DNA of 64,000 bases from Runella aurantiaca (GCF_003339505.1 NZ_QPIW01000010.1:1-64000), one strand, 5' to 3'. Counted from the stretch's first letter, positions 28,350 through 37,250 are shown. A program made the numbers and translations. Notes: generated by a model from the letters alone, not told the origin.

Positions 28350-29555
28350 TTATTTCATACTGACCGCCGCTTGTTTGAGGGCCGAGTGAGTACAGTCGTA
28401 GGCAGCGGCATCGCGCGAAACATTTTTGAAATTATTGGCTGCGTCAATATTTACAAAGGTTGCGTTTTGATTATTACGAACACAAATGCGGCTTTCCGCT
28501 TTAATTTGATCATTTTCTAAAGTTTTGGTGTCCACAATTCCGTCGTAAATGATATGGGGGACTTTTTTACCAAATCGTAATTTATAACGAAATAATTGGC
28601 CCATGCGGCCTTTACCCTGATAGCGCACGCGGTCGCGCTCATAGACGTTGTCGTGGATATAAATGCCCGTGGGATAAGGGTAATAGTCTTTGTCTTTGAT
28701 GCGATTTTCGGTCAGAAAATAACTGACAATGCCTGTGCCAAGGCTGTTGTTGCCAATGATTTTATTGTTGAAAATCTCTACTTGATTAGTCGCCAAAATC
28801 ATGACTCCCGTACCCTGCGGCACACTGGCTACGATGTTTCCTTTTGGGGCAAAATTGGGGAAATTATTGTGGTGAATATGATTGTTGTACACCCGCACAT
28901 TCCCGCCTTTTTTCTGTACCAAATCGGGTAAGTCAAACACTAAAATGCCGCCCGTATTTTCGGTGGATTCGTTGTCGTAGACGTCGGCCACGAGTGAGTT
29001 TTCAATTTCAATGCCCGCTACGTTGTGGTAAGCACGGGAATTGCGTACGATGATATTTTTGGATTGTCCTACGTAAATCCCCGCATCAGAAGCACCAATG
29101 GCCACGCAGCCCTCAATCAATACATTTTGGCACATAACTGGGTACAATCCGTAAGCGCCGTTGGTGGCTTTGGGCTCGCCTGTCCATTCTGTTTTGACAT
29201 TTCTGAACGTTATCCCATTGACATTCATGGTTTTGATGGCATCGCCCTTGGCATCTTGGACGGTAAAATTTTCTAGTATTATATTGTCGGCGTTGCTCAC
29301 CCGTAATCCTTCGGCACCATCGGTTTGGCCTTTGAAGCTCAGAATGGTTTTTCCCATTCCAGCTCCGCGAACGATAATGTTTTTTTTGCCTTCGAGCGAC
29401 AAACTACCACTCAATGTATAAGTGCCGGCCTCAAGGGTAATGGTGGCACCGTCTTCGGCCATGATGAGTTGACGCTGAAGCTTTTTTTGAAAATCAGCCT
29501 GCGCAAGGGCCGTAAAAGAAGCAAAACTGAGGGCAACAAACGATAAAAAACGCAT
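28350..29555 (-). CDS. Secreted right-handed parallel beta-helix protein
   Basis: A 401-residue protein with a signal peptide (MRFLSFVALSFASFTALAQA) followed by repeated turns typical of pectate-lyase-like beta-helices: ENFTVQDAKGDAIKT, NVLIEGCVAIGASDAGIYVGQSKNIIVRNS, VADVYDNESTENTGGILVFD. The call is by fold. Members include carbohydrate lyases, epimerases and NosD-like copper proteins; nothing here fixes the substrate. It has no lipobox and no type IX tail. Confidence 0.85.
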   Translation of the reverse strand: MRFLSFVALSFASFTALAQADFQKKLQRQLIMAEDGATITLEAGTYTLSGSLSLEGKKNIIVRGAGMGKTILSFKGQTDGAEGLRVSNADNIILENFTVQDAKGDAIKTMNVNGITFRNVKTEWTGEPKATNGAYGLYPVMCQNVLIEGCVAIGASDAGIYVGQSKNIIVRNSRAYHNVAGIEIENSLVADVYDNESTENTGGILVFDLPDLVQKKGGNVRVYNNHIHHNNFPNFAPKGNIVASVPQGTGVMILATNQVEIFNNKIIGNNSLGTGIVSYFLTENRIKDKDYYPYPTGIYIHDNVYERDRVRYQGKGRMGQLFRYKLRFGKKVPHIIYDGIVDTKTLENDQIKAESRICVRNNQNATFVNIDAANNFKNVSRDAAAYDCTHSALKQAAVSMK

Positions 29556-29616
29556 AATTTCGAAAGGTTTAGGAAAGACGAAAGTACGAAAAAATAGAAA
29601 CTTCGCCGCAATACCC

Positions 29617-29624
29617 TAATTTTG
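29617..29624 (+). promoter_or_regulatory. Candidate -7 element for ribH-hisH
   Basis: TAATTTTG matches TAnnTTTG exactly, about 53 bp before the ribH ATG. The -33 region lacks a clean TTG at the usual distance. Confidence 0.4.
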
Positions 29625-29676
29625 TGATTCTCTGTTGTAAAACTATAGACTATTAACCGTAAACGGACTGCTAAGA

Positions 29677-30156
29677 ATGTCATCTGCTCACAAAAACCTG
29701 AGTGTATTCAACACGGAAGGTCTGCCCGATATAAGTGCTAAAAAATTTGTAATTGTTGTGGCCGAATGGAACGACGAAATCACGGGCGCGCTCTACGAAG
29801 GAGCCCATAAAACCTTACTCGAATACGGTGCCAAACCCGAGAATATTCGGAGAGTGAATGTTCCAGGAAGTTTTGAATTAAGTTTTGGCTCGCAGGTATA
29901 CGCCCAAAAGCCCGACGTTGATGCCGTTATTGCCATCGGGTGCGTGATTCAGGGTGAAACTAAGCACAACGATTATATCAACCACGCGGTGGCGCACGGC
30001 CTCACCGACGTAGCGTTGAAGTATAACAAACCCGTTATTTTTGGCGTCTTAACGCCCAACACGCTGCAACAGGCCCTCGACCGGGCAGGAGGTATCCACG
30101 GCAACAAAGGCGACGAAGCCGCCATCACCGCCATCAAAATGTTGGGCCTTCAATAA
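29677..30156 (+). CDS. ribH: 6,7-dimethyl-8-ribityllumazine synthase
   Basis: Condenses 5-amino-6-ribitylaminouracil with 3,4-dihydroxy-2-butanone 4-phosphate in the next-to-last step of riboflavin synthesis. At 159 residues it has normal length. Landmarks are VVAEWNDEITGALYEGA, the substrate loop VPGSFELSFGSQ, GCVIQGETKHNDYI with the catalytic-site His, and FGVLTPNTLQQALDRAG. hisH starts 5 bp after its stop, so the two are cotranscribed although they belong to different pathways. Confidence 0.96.
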   Translation: MSSAHKNLSVFNTEGLPDISAKKFVIVVAEWNDEITGALYEGAHKTLLEYGAKPENIRRVNVPGSFELSFGSQVYAQKPDVDAVIAIGCVIQGETKHNDYINHAVAHGLTDVALKYNKPVIFGVLTPNTLQQALDRAGGIHGNKGDEAAITAIKMLGLQ

Positions 30157-30161
30157 AAACG

Positions 30162-30749
30162 ATGAAAACAGTTATTATCAAATACAACGCAGGCAATGTA
30201 CAGTCGGTGATGTACGCCTTGGACCGAATTGGCGCGGCCTACGAATGGACCGACGACCCAGACACGATTCGTTCGGCCGATAAAGTGATTTTTCCGGGCG
30301 TGGGAGAGGCAAGTACCGCTATGGCGTATTTGCGGGAACGTGGGCTTGATAAATTGATACCATCGCTGAAACAGCCGTTATTGGGGACGTGCGTAGGAAT
30401 GCAACTTATGTGTCGTTATTCGGAAGAAAACGATACTACTTGCATGGGGATTTTTGACGTGGATGTGTTGCGTTTTCCGCGCACCAATGGCTTTAAAGTG
30501 CCTCAAACGGGCTGGAATGACATTTATTCGCTCAATAACCCACTTTGTGCGGGCTTGAATGAGCACGATTATGTGTATTATAATCACGGCTATTATGCAC
30601 CGCTTTGCGACCAAACAGCGGCCAAGACCAACTACATCATTGAATACTCAGCGATGCTACAAAAGGACAACTTTTTTGCGGCCCAGTTTCACTCCGAAAT
30701 CAGTGGTAATGTAGGCCAACGCATTTTTGAAAACTTTCTAAATCTGTAA
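30162..30749 (+). CDS. hisH: Imidazole glycerol phosphate synthase glutaminase subunit
   Basis: The 195-residue class I glutamine amidotransferase that feeds ammonia to HisF in histidine synthesis. The nucleophile is Cys77 in LLGTCVGMQLMC. The His and Glu of the triad lie in AQFHSEISG near the C-terminus, and the N-terminal KYNAGNVQSV and FPGVGEA motifs are present. hisF is not in the window; hisA lies about 11 kb away on the other strand, so the his genes are scattered. Confidence 0.95.
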   Translation: MKTVIIKYNAGNVQSVMYALDRIGAAYEWTDDPDTIRSADKVIFPGVGEASTAMAYLRERGLDKLIPSLKQPLLGTCVGMQLMCRYSEENDTTCMGIFDVDVLRFPRTNGFKVPQTGWNDIYSLNNPLCAGLNEHDYVYYNHGYYAPLCDQTAAKTNYIIEYSAMLQKDNFFAAQFHSEISGNVGQRIFENFLNL

Positions 30750-30770
30750 ACTTTTTCAACTGCTTTCCCC

Positions 30771-31505
30771 TTGCATCGCTTCTTTTTCTTGTTCGCAGTT
30801 GGAGTCTGGCCTTTCATTTCAGAGGCACAAAAGCAACATTATCCTCACCTAACGCTTTGGTCACGGGTGCAGATAGCCAAAGAACCGAATCCAAACTGGA
30901 ATTTTGTAGGGACATTGATGTGGCGGCGTCAGAATAATTATCAGGAGAATCCTCATAATCCAACTGCTAACCCGCTGACGATGGGAGGGCAGGCGCTGAT
31001 TACGCATCGCAATACCCAAAATACCGTATGGGTGCATATTGCCCAAATGAGTTACATGGTTTCCAATCAGCTGTTGGGGAAAGAGGAGGATTTTAATGCT
31101 CCCATTGGCAAGGAGTTTCGTTATGCGGGCGGGGTGGAGTTTAATCAAGAAGTGAACGAAAAACTCACGTTTCGGCAGCGGTTTATGCAAGAGTTACGGT
31201 TTTTTAAAGCCAATGATTTTCACCCCGTTGGCCGAGTACGCGGTAGGGCCAATATTCGTTATCAATTCACCCCTTTTGTAAGCGTGAATGGTGTTACGGA
31301 GATTCTTTTTCATGACCCACCGCTGTTGAGCGGCCAAAAGCCTATGCGTTTTCACCAATTTTGGCTTGGAGGAAGCTTGTTGTGGAGTTTGAGCGAACGT
31401 GTAAACCTCGAAACGGGTTATACATTTATTCATGGTCGTCGCGCTACATTGGTGGAGTTTGACGAACAAAATGTATTGAATCTCCATTTAGCGTTCGAAA
31501 TCTAA
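30771..31505 (+). CDS. DUF2490 family beta-barrel protein
   Basis: A 244-residue exported protein. The frame follows the hisH stop in the same phase and has only one reasonable start, TTG 30771, which gives a signal peptide (MHRFFFLFAVGVWPFISEAQ). The body shows alternating aromatic/polar strands typical of a small outer membrane barrel (LTLWSRVQIAKEPNPNWNF, FRQRFMQELRFF, RVNLETGYTFIHGRRA) and matches the DUF2490 pattern. Its stop overlaps the start of the rhodanese gene (TAATG), so the genes are translationally coupled. Function unknown. Confidence 0.8.
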   Translation: MHRFFFLFAVGVWPFISEAQKQHYPHLTLWSRVQIAKEPNPNWNFVGTLMWRRQNNYQENPHNPTANPLTMGGQALITHRNTQNTVWVHIAQMSYMVSNQLLGKEEDFNAPIGKEFRYAGGVEFNQEVNEKLTFRQRFMQELRFFKANDFHPVGRVRGRANIRYQFTPFVSVNGVTEILFHDPPLLSGQKPMRFHQFWLGGSLLWSLSERVNLETGYTFIHGRRATLVEFDEQNVLNLHLAFEI

Positions 31506-32002
31506 TGCGAAAGCTCCTTTTGTTACTGATGTTATTTTCATGGTTTAAACCCAACGCCCAGACCAACAGCCGCGCTTATAAAGTAATGTTGGAGGGAATG
31601 TACAAGCATACCGTTCCGACGGTAAGTTGCAAGGAGTTGAAAAAAGAACAGCCGCAGGTTGTTCTGCTAGATACCCGCGCCAAACGCGAATTTGAAGTGA
31701 GCCATTTGCCCGAAGCTAGATGGGTTGGGTATGAAGAATTTGACCTCAAAAAAGTGGAAAATCTTCCTAAAAATACGCCGATAGTGGTATACTGTACCGT
31801 AGGCGTTCGCTCCGAGCGCATTGGCGAAAAACTCAAAGCGGCAGGGTTTCAAAATGTCCGAAATCTTTATGGTAGTATTTTTGAATGGGTAAATCAAGGA
31901 AACCCCATTGTAGATACGCAGGGAAAACCTACCCAAAAAGTCCACGCTTATTCACGGTCGTGGGGGATTTGGCTCAATAAAGGGGAAAAAGTGTATGAGT
32001 AA
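31505..32002 (+). CDS. Exported single-domain rhodanese
   Basis: A 165-residue protein with a signal peptide (MRKLLLLLMLFSWFKPNAQ) and one rhodanese domain. The catalytic loop is VYCTVGVRSERIG with the active Cys near residue 99, and the CH2-type motif LLDTRAKREFEVSHLPEARWV lies upstream. Rhodaneses carry a persulfide and move sulfane sulfur. It overlaps the DUF2490 gene by one base and the methyltransferase gene by eight bases, which points to one coupled unit. Confidence 0.92.
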   Translation: MRKLLLLLMLFSWFKPNAQTNSRAYKVMLEGMYKHTVPTVSCKELKKEQPQVVLLDTRAKREFEVSHLPEARWVGYEEFDLKKVENLPKNTPIVVYCTVGVRSERIGEKLKAAGFQNVRNLYGSIFEWVNQGNPIVDTQGKPTQKVHAYSRSWGIWLNKGEKVYE

Positions 32003-32579
32003 TTTAGACCAAAATTTCTGGGATGAACGCTACCGCGCTGGTCAAATGGGTTGGGATATTGGCTATATATCGCCGCCTTTGAAAGAATACATTGACCAAT
32101 TAACGGATAAGAATCTTCGCGTCCTTATTCCTGGCGGTGGCAATAGCTATGAGGCAGAATATCTTCTTCAGCAGGGGTTTACGGATGTGACCGTGGTGGA
32201 TATATCGGCCGAAATTGTTAAAAGACTTCAAGATAAACATGCTTCAAAAGGCTTAAAAGCTGTTTGTGAAGATTTCTTTGAGCACGAGGGGCACTACGAT
32301 TTAGTTTTGGAACAAACGTTTTTCTGCGCCATCGACCCTTCGCTGCGGCTGCGTTATGTGCAGAAAATGCATGAATTACTGACTCCAAGCGGGACGTTGG
32401 CGGGGCTTTTGTTTAATCGGCCGTTTGAAGGCGGTCCTCCCTTCGGTGGAACGGTCGAAGAATATAAAGGTTTGTTTGAGGAAACTTTTGACTTAAAACG
32501 CATGAGTCCCGCCGCCAATTCCATTCTTCCTCGGCAGGGTTTTGAGGTCTTTTTTGTGGCTTCTCCCAAGGGTAATTAA
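31995..32579 (+). CDS. TPMT-family SAM-dependent methyltransferase
   Basis: A 194-residue methyltransferase of the thiopurine S-methyltransferase type. It begins FWDERYRAGQMGWDIGYISP as in this family, then has the SAM motif VLIPGGGNSYEAEYLLQQGF and the acidic loop VVDIS. Family members methylate thiols, thiocyanate, selenium or tellurium compounds. Its gene overlaps the rhodanese gene, so a role in handling sulfane sulfur or other chalcogens is a reasonable inference, unproven. A terminator follows. Confidence 0.9.
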   Translation: MSNLDQNFWDERYRAGQMGWDIGYISPPLKEYIDQLTDKNLRVLIPGGGNSYEAEYLLQQGFTDVTVVDISAEIVKRLQDKHASKGLKAVCEDFFEHEGHYDLVLEQTFFCAIDPSLRLRYVQKMHELLTPSGTLAGLLFNRPFEGGPPFGGTVEEYKGLFEETFDLKRMSPAANSILPRQGFEVFFVASPKGN

Positions 32580-32583
32580 AAAA

Positions 32584-32617
32584 ACAAACGCCACCCAACC
32601 GAGCAGCGTTTGTCGCT
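32584..32617 (+). terminator. Terminator of the ribH-to-methyltransferase unit
   Basis: ACAAACGC (32584-32591) and GCGTTTGT (32606-32613) form an 8-bp stem, extended by A/T pairs at its foot; CGCTTTTCC follows. It starts 5 bp after the methyltransferase stop. Confidence 0.6.
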
Positions 32618-32711
32618 TTTCCTAAACCCTAACTACAATAAATTTCTTACTTCTGAATGTTTTTGTGGAGTGCTTTTGTCATTGGGCTGAGACCTGCTGA
32701 CGGTGGAAGTA

Positions 32712-32972
32712 CTAGTGCGTAATTTTAACAATGAAGCTTACAATACGCCCAACGGTAGAAACAGCTTGGCGAGTTTCCTCCACGCCGTCCTGTGCTCGTT
32801 GCGTAACGTTCTTAAGAATAGAACCTTGCGGAATCACAGTCTTTTGGGGTTGAGAAACAACCGTACGCTCGGTCAAGGCTTTGTGGGTCGCAAAAATATT
32901 GTGCGGCCGGCCAATTGAAAAAGCGGCGGTACTCAACAAACACAGGGCGACGACGAGGGTGATAGCTTTCAT
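32712..32972 (-). CDS. Small exported protein, function unknown
   Basis: An 86-residue protein from ATG 32972 with a clear signal peptide (MKAITLVVALCLLSTAAFS). The mature part is about 66 residues, basic, with an amphipathic C-terminal helix (RQAVSTVGRIVSFIVKITH). The frame is open upstream to 33038, but that would put 22 residues before the signal peptide. A well-placed promoter supports the short form. No homologous family is recognised. Confidence 0.7.
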   Translation of the reverse strand: MKAITLVVALCLLSTAAFSIGRPHNIFATHKALTERTVVSQPQKTVIPQGSILKNVTQRAQDGVEETRQAVSTVGRIVSFIVKITH

Positions 32973-33035
32973 GACTGTATGAGTTTTTAAATGGATTCGT
33001 AACGAGTATTTATTTCCGATGGCTGAATGTTGAAA

Positions 33036-33067
33036 CAAAGATATATGTTTGGGATGGTATTATGCAA
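33036..33067 (-). promoter_or_regulatory. Promoter of the small exported protein gene
   Basis: On the minus strand TTG (33067-33065) is followed after 21 bp by TATCTTTG (33043-33036), matching both Bacteroidota boxes. The 5' leader would be about 60 nt. The same string TATCTTTGTTTC occurs before the type IX cargo gene near 55 kb. Confidence 0.55.
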
Positions 33068-33325
33068 TACAAAGTACCTTGTTTTTGGCTAAAAAGTGTT
33101 AATCGGCAAATTTTAAGGATGAATGGTGAGCAATTTCTCTTATCGTTGAAAACTTCCTTTCATCACATAACCATTGACCACCAACCCTCTACAACTATAT
33201 GATGTAAAGGTGGGTGAAAAGGTTGCACGTTGCCAAAAAAAAAAGATAAACCTGTGGTTTTGCCCGACGAAACCGATAAAATAAAGAGTGAACTGAAATG
33301 CGTAGAGACGCAACGCTGTGCGTCT
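33068..33325. other. Intergenic stretch with a palindromic repeat
   Basis: Apart from the repeat at 33294-33328 and a short coding-like run from TTG 33230 on the plus strand (MPKKKDKPVVLPDETDKIK...), nothing is recognisable. The coding-like run continues through the repeat and then antisense to pyrC, so it is not called as a gene. Confidence 0.4.
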
Positions 33326-33328
33326 CTA
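33294..33328. repeat. Short palindromic repeat, copy 2, overlapping the pyrC stop
   Basis: TAGAGACGCA (33303-33312) and TGCGTCTCTA (33319-33328) form a 10-bp perfect stem with a 6-base loop. The preceding TGAAATGCGTAGA is identical to 5199-5211. The TAG stop codon of pyrC (33326-33328 on the minus strand) lies inside the repeat. Confidence 0.65.
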
Positions 33329-34696
33329 AACTGTACGTGTAAAATACAACCGTTTTCCTCTTTCAGACTCATCAAAAACCCCGTTGGCATACACCAAATG
33401 TCCCGAAACAATCGTGTGCGTAATGCCTGATTGAAAGGTAGTTCCTTCCAATGGGGACCAACCGCATTTGAATAAAATATTCTCTTTAGTTACGGTTGTG
33501 GGTTGATTTAAATCGACCAATACCAAGTCGGCCCAGTAGCCTTCGCGGATATAGCCACGGCGGTCTATCTGAAATACGTCGGCTACGGCGTGGCTCATTT
33601 TCTCTACTACTCGTTCTATCGAAATCTTACCTTGCTGCACAAATTCTAACATGATATTGAGCGAATGCTGCACCAAAGGTAAACCCGAAGGGGCCGCCCA
33701 ATAGCCTTTTGATTTTTCTTCCCAAGTGTGTGGAGCGTGGTCGGTAGCGATGACGTCGATGCGGTTGTCAAGCAGTGCCTGAAAGATTTTTTCTTTGTGA
33801 TGAGGCGCTTTGATGGCAGGATTGCATTTGATTTGGGCACCCAATCGATGATAATCTTCGGCGTCAAACCATAGATGATGTACGCAAGCTTCTGAGGTGA
33901 TGCGTTTTTGGCGTTTATCTCTTTCGCTTATGGCACTGTTTCCGTAGCTACCAACTTCAAATAATTCGGTTTCTTCACCCGTCGAAATGTGAAGGATATG
34001 CAGCCGTGTACCGTGTTTTTTTGCCAGCGCCACCGCCATCGAAGAGGATTTGTAACAAGCTTCCTCGTTGCGAATGAGCGCGTGAATATCATACGGGACG
34101 TTGTCACCATATTGTTGTTTAAACATTTCTGTACGCTGCCGAACCGTGGGCTCATCTTCGCAATGCGTGGCAATCAAGCAAGGCGCATTGGCAAACAATT
34201 TTTCCAGCACTTCTGGTGCATCAACCAGCATATTGCCCGTGGAAGAGCCCATAAAAATCTTGATGCCGCACACATCAGGGCAAATCGTTTGCATAACCTC
34301 ATCATAATTATCGTTGGAAGCCCCCATAAAAAAAGAGTAATTTGCCAACGAGGTCTGCGAAGCAATTTGGTATTTATCTTCCAATAAACTTTGGGTCAGT
34401 GCATTGGGTACGGTATTGGGCATCTCCATGAAAGAAGTCACCCCGCCCGCTACCGCCGCTTTGGCTTCCGAATAAATAGTAGCTTTGTGCGTTAGACCTG
34501 GCTCACGAAAGTGAACTTGGTCGTCTATCACCCCCGGTAGTAGGTATTTGCCCGCGGCATCGATGATTTTATCGGTAGCAAGATGTTTTAAATCACCCCC
34601 GATTTTTTCAATCAAACCGTTTTTTACCAGAACGTCTTGTTCCAAAATACGTCCTTCGGTGACCACGCGGGCGTTAATGATAAGAATAGATGACAT
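33326..34696 (-). CDS. pyrC: Dihydroorotase
   Basis: A 456-residue amidohydrolase that closes carbamoyl-aspartate to dihydroorotate in pyrimidine synthesis. It has the metal motif DDQVHFREPG (about 60), the loop GVTSFMEMPNT, a carbamylated-Lys-type segment GIKIFMGSSTGNML, His ligands in ATHCEDE and HILHIST, and ATDHAPH near the C-terminus. It belongs to the longer class I type rather than the short E. coli type. The start is ATG 34696. The stop codon is supplied by a dispersed palindrome, so the original 3' end may have been altered. Confidence 0.9.
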   Translation of the reverse strand: MSSILIINARVVTEGRILEQDVLVKNGLIEKIGGDLKHLATDKIIDAAGKYLLPGVIDDQVHFREPGLTHKATIYSEAKAAVAGGVTSFMEMPNTVPNALTQSLLEDKYQIASQTSLANYSFFMGASNDNYDEVMQTICPDVCGIKIFMGSSTGNMLVDAPEVLEKLFANAPCLIATHCEDEPTVRQRTEMFKQQYGDNVPYDIHALIRNEEACYKSSSMAVALAKKHGTRLHILHISTGEETELFEVGSYGNSAISERDKRQKRITSEACVHHLWFDAEDYHRLGAQIKCNPAIKAPHHKEKIFQALLDNRIDVIATDHAPHTWEEKSKGYWAAPSGLPLVQHSLNIMLEFVQQGKISIERVVEKMSHAVADVFQIDRRGYIREGYWADLVLVDLNQPTTVTKENILFKCGWSPLEGTTFQSGITHTIVSGHLVYANGVFDESERGKRLYFTRTV

Positions 34697-34812
34697 AATT
34701 ATTTTCTAAGTTGATTCCAACCTTTTTGGCTACTTAACAGACTATGTATTAAAAAGGAAGCGTTATACATTAAACCGCCAAACTTACGACTCATTACCTG
34801 AACAGCCATATC

Positions 34813-37245
34813 ATGCGTTTAATTTTATTTTTTAGTCTGCTTACATTTTCGGTTTATGCTCAATCACGTTTTACGGTCAGTGGTTATATCCGCGAAAGCG
34901 GAAGCCAAGAGCAATTAATCGGTGTAAACGTTTATTTGCCCAATACCACCACTGGCACGACCTCCAATACCTACGGCTTTTATTCTATTACCCTTCCCGC
35001 GGCTGATTCCGTTACGTTGGCTTTTTCATTTGTTGGCTATGGCACAGAAATCCGTACCGTAAAGCTGCGCAGCAATCTCCAACTTAACGTGCAGTTGGCG
35101 GCTATCGGGCGAGAACTGAATGAAGTGGTCGTATTGGGGCGGCGTGAGGCCGACAAAGTCAGCCAAACGGCACAAATGAGCCGGATTGATATTCCCGTGC
35201 AACAAATCAAGAAAATTCCCGCGTTTTTGGGTGAAAAGGACGTATTGCGCGTGCTACAACTCATGCCCGGGGTTCAAAAAGGCTCGGAAGGCCAAACGGG
35301 TATTTATGTGCGTGGCGGTGGCCCCGACCAAAACTTGGTAATTCTCGACGACGCGCCAGTATACAATGTAAGTCACCTGTTTGGATTTTTCTCCGTTTTC
35401 AACGGCGACGCCCTCAAAAGCGTCGAACTGACCAAAGGAGGCTTCCCCGCACGATTTGGCGGGCGGTTGTCGTCGGTTGTAGAGTTGAATATGAAAGAAG
35501 GCAACAAAGAAAAACTGCACGGCGAAGGTGGCGGCGGGTTGATTGCCAGTCGTTTAACGCTCGAGGGGCCCATCAAAAAGAAAGGAGTTGCCGTGGCTAA
35601 GTCATCTTTTCTAATTTCTGGGCGACGTACGTATTTGGACTTATTGGCCCGCCCACTCATTGCCGCCCAAACCGACGACAACACGATGGGAGGCTATTAT
35701 TTCTACGACCTCAATGCCAAATTTAACTATGATTTTGGACAAAAGAACAAAATATACGCCAGTGGCTATTTTGGAAAAGATCGTTTTTTCTTTCGCGAAA
35801 AAAACGCATCTTCTGGCAGTGAAGGGGGATTGAATTGGGGCAATGCGACTGGTACGCTGCGCTGGAATCACCTATTTAGTGAGAAACTGTTTTCCAACGC
35901 TTCGTTGATTTTTAGCAACTACAAATTTCAGATTTATGCCAAAGAAAGTGAAAGGTTTAATAATACAGAAAACGAGTTTGAGCTGCGCTATACCTCAGGG
36001 GTAAGGGATTGGGGGCTAAAGTACGACGTTGATTATTTTCCCAATCCTCAACATGCCCTACGTTTTGGCGTGGTGACCACATTACACCGTTTTACACCGA
36101 GCGCCGTAGTGGTCAAAAATTCAGATATTAATCAATTCAAAACCGAAGTAGAGGCCCTCAACAACGTTGAATCGGGCATCTATGCCGAAGATACTTGGAA
36201 GCCTAATCGTTGGCTCAAAATGAATGCTGGCTTAAGATTGAGCCATTTCAGCGCAGAAAACCACAATTATTTTCGACCAGAACCTCGCATTTCGACCGCC
36301 CTGATGTTGCGCCCTGATTTGTCGTTCAAGGCGTCGTATGCCCGTATGAATCAGTACATTCACTTACTGTCTAACACTGGTATCGGCCTGCCTACGGATT
36401 TGTGGGTGCCGAGTACGGCCAAAATTGCACCGCAGCAATCGAGTCAAGTGGCGGCGGGTTTTGCCAAGGATTTTGAAAAACAAGGTTTGGCGCTGACGTT
36501 GGAAGGGTATTACAAAACCATGAACAATATCGTCAACTATAAAGAAGGTTCTAGCTTTTTGTTGATTGATGACCCCTCAAGTGCTGAAAAAGTTCGTTGG
36601 GATGAAAATATCACCAGCGGGCGTGGTTGGTCGTATGGGGCAGAAGTGTTATTACAGAAAAAAACGGGCAAACTTTCGGGTTGGATTGGCTACACCCTTT
36701 CGTGGACGCAATGGAAATTTGCTGAACTTAATTTCGGACAAACATTTTATCCCCGTTATGACCGCCGACATGATTTATCCGTTGTGGGGATTTATGAATT
36801 TAGCCCCCGTATTACGCTTTCGGGTACGTGGGTCTATGGCACTGGCAATGCCCTCACATTGCCCCAGAGCAATTATATAGCTTATCCGCATAATCTAAAT
36901 CCACAAGTGCAATACGGTCAAAATATCAATGCTTCGTCGGTTGTTTATAGGTCGTTTGGTGGTGGATGGAGTGTGAGCGATTATGGGCCCAAAAACAGTT
37001 TTCGCGCCGAGCCTTACCATCGCTTTGATTTAAGTTTACAGTTTCATAAGAAAAAAAGGCATCACGAGCGAACCTGGGAATTGAGCGTCTATAACCTCTA
37101 CAATCGTCGAAATCCTTTTTTCTACAATCTTACTTCCCGTCAGGTGTTTGATGCCAACGGAAAATATGTAAAAACAGAGACGGTGCTACAACGTATTTCT
37201 ATTTTCCCGATTGTACCCACGTTGAGTTATAACTTTAAATTTTAA
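34813..37245 (+). CDS. TonB-dependent receptor with carboxypeptidase-D-like domain
   Basis: An 810-residue outer membrane receptor: signal peptide (MRLILFFSLLTFSVYAQ), carboxypeptidase-like domain (FTVSGYIRESGSQEQLIGVNVYLPN, about 20-105), plug with QTGIYVRGGGPDQNLVILDDAPVY, then the barrel. The last residues are PTLSYNFKF. It is shorter than SusC-type receptors and resembles siderophore/FecA-like ones. It is followed after 5 bp by a DUF4249 lipoprotein gene, a pairing frequent in Bacteroidota. The substrate is unknown. Confidence 0.93.
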   Translation: MRLILFFSLLTFSVYAQSRFTVSGYIRESGSQEQLIGVNVYLPNTTTGTTSNTYGFYSITLPAADSVTLAFSFVGYGTEIRTVKLRSNLQLNVQLAAIGRELNEVVVLGRREADKVSQTAQMSRIDIPVQQIKKIPAFLGEKDVLRVLQLMPGVQKGSEGQTGIYVRGGGPDQNLVILDDAPVYNVSHLFGFFSVFNGDALKSVELTKGGFPARFGGRLSSVVELNMKEGNKEKLHGEGGGGLIASRLTLEGPIKKKGVAVAKSSFLISGRRTYLDLLARPLIAAQTDDNTMGGYYFYDLNAKFNYDFGQKNKIYASGYFGKDRFFFREKNASSGSEGGLNWGNATGTLRWNHLFSEKLFSNASLIFSNYKFQIYAKESERFNNTENEFELRYTSGVRDWGLKYDVDYFPNPQHALRFGVVTTLHRFTPSAVVVKNSDINQFKTEVEALNNVESGIYAEDTWKPNRWLKMNAGLRLSHFSAENHNYFRPEPRISTALMLRPDLSFKASYARMNQYIHLLSNTGIGLPTDLWVPSTAKIAPQQSSQVAAGFAKDFEKQGLALTLEGYYKTMNNIVNYKEGSSFLLIDDPSSAEKVRWDENITSGRGWSYGAEVLLQKKTGKLSGWIGYTLSWTQWKFAELNFGQTFYPRYDRRHDLSVVGIYEFSPRITLSGTWVYGTGNALTLPQSNYIAYPHNLNPQVQYGQNINASSVVYRSFGGGWSVSDYGPKNSFRAEPYHRFDLSLQFHKKKRHHERTWELSVYNLYNRRNPFFYNLTSRQVFDANGKYVKTETVLQRISIFPIVPTLSYNFKF

Positions 37246-37250
37246 ACGCC

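Noticed and set aside
33230-33430. A 66-codon plus-strand frame beginning at TTG with MPKKKDKPVVLPDETDK
   Set aside because: The first 20 codons look coding, but the rest is made of the palindromic repeat and antisense pyrC; there is no ATG start. At most it is a truncated relic.
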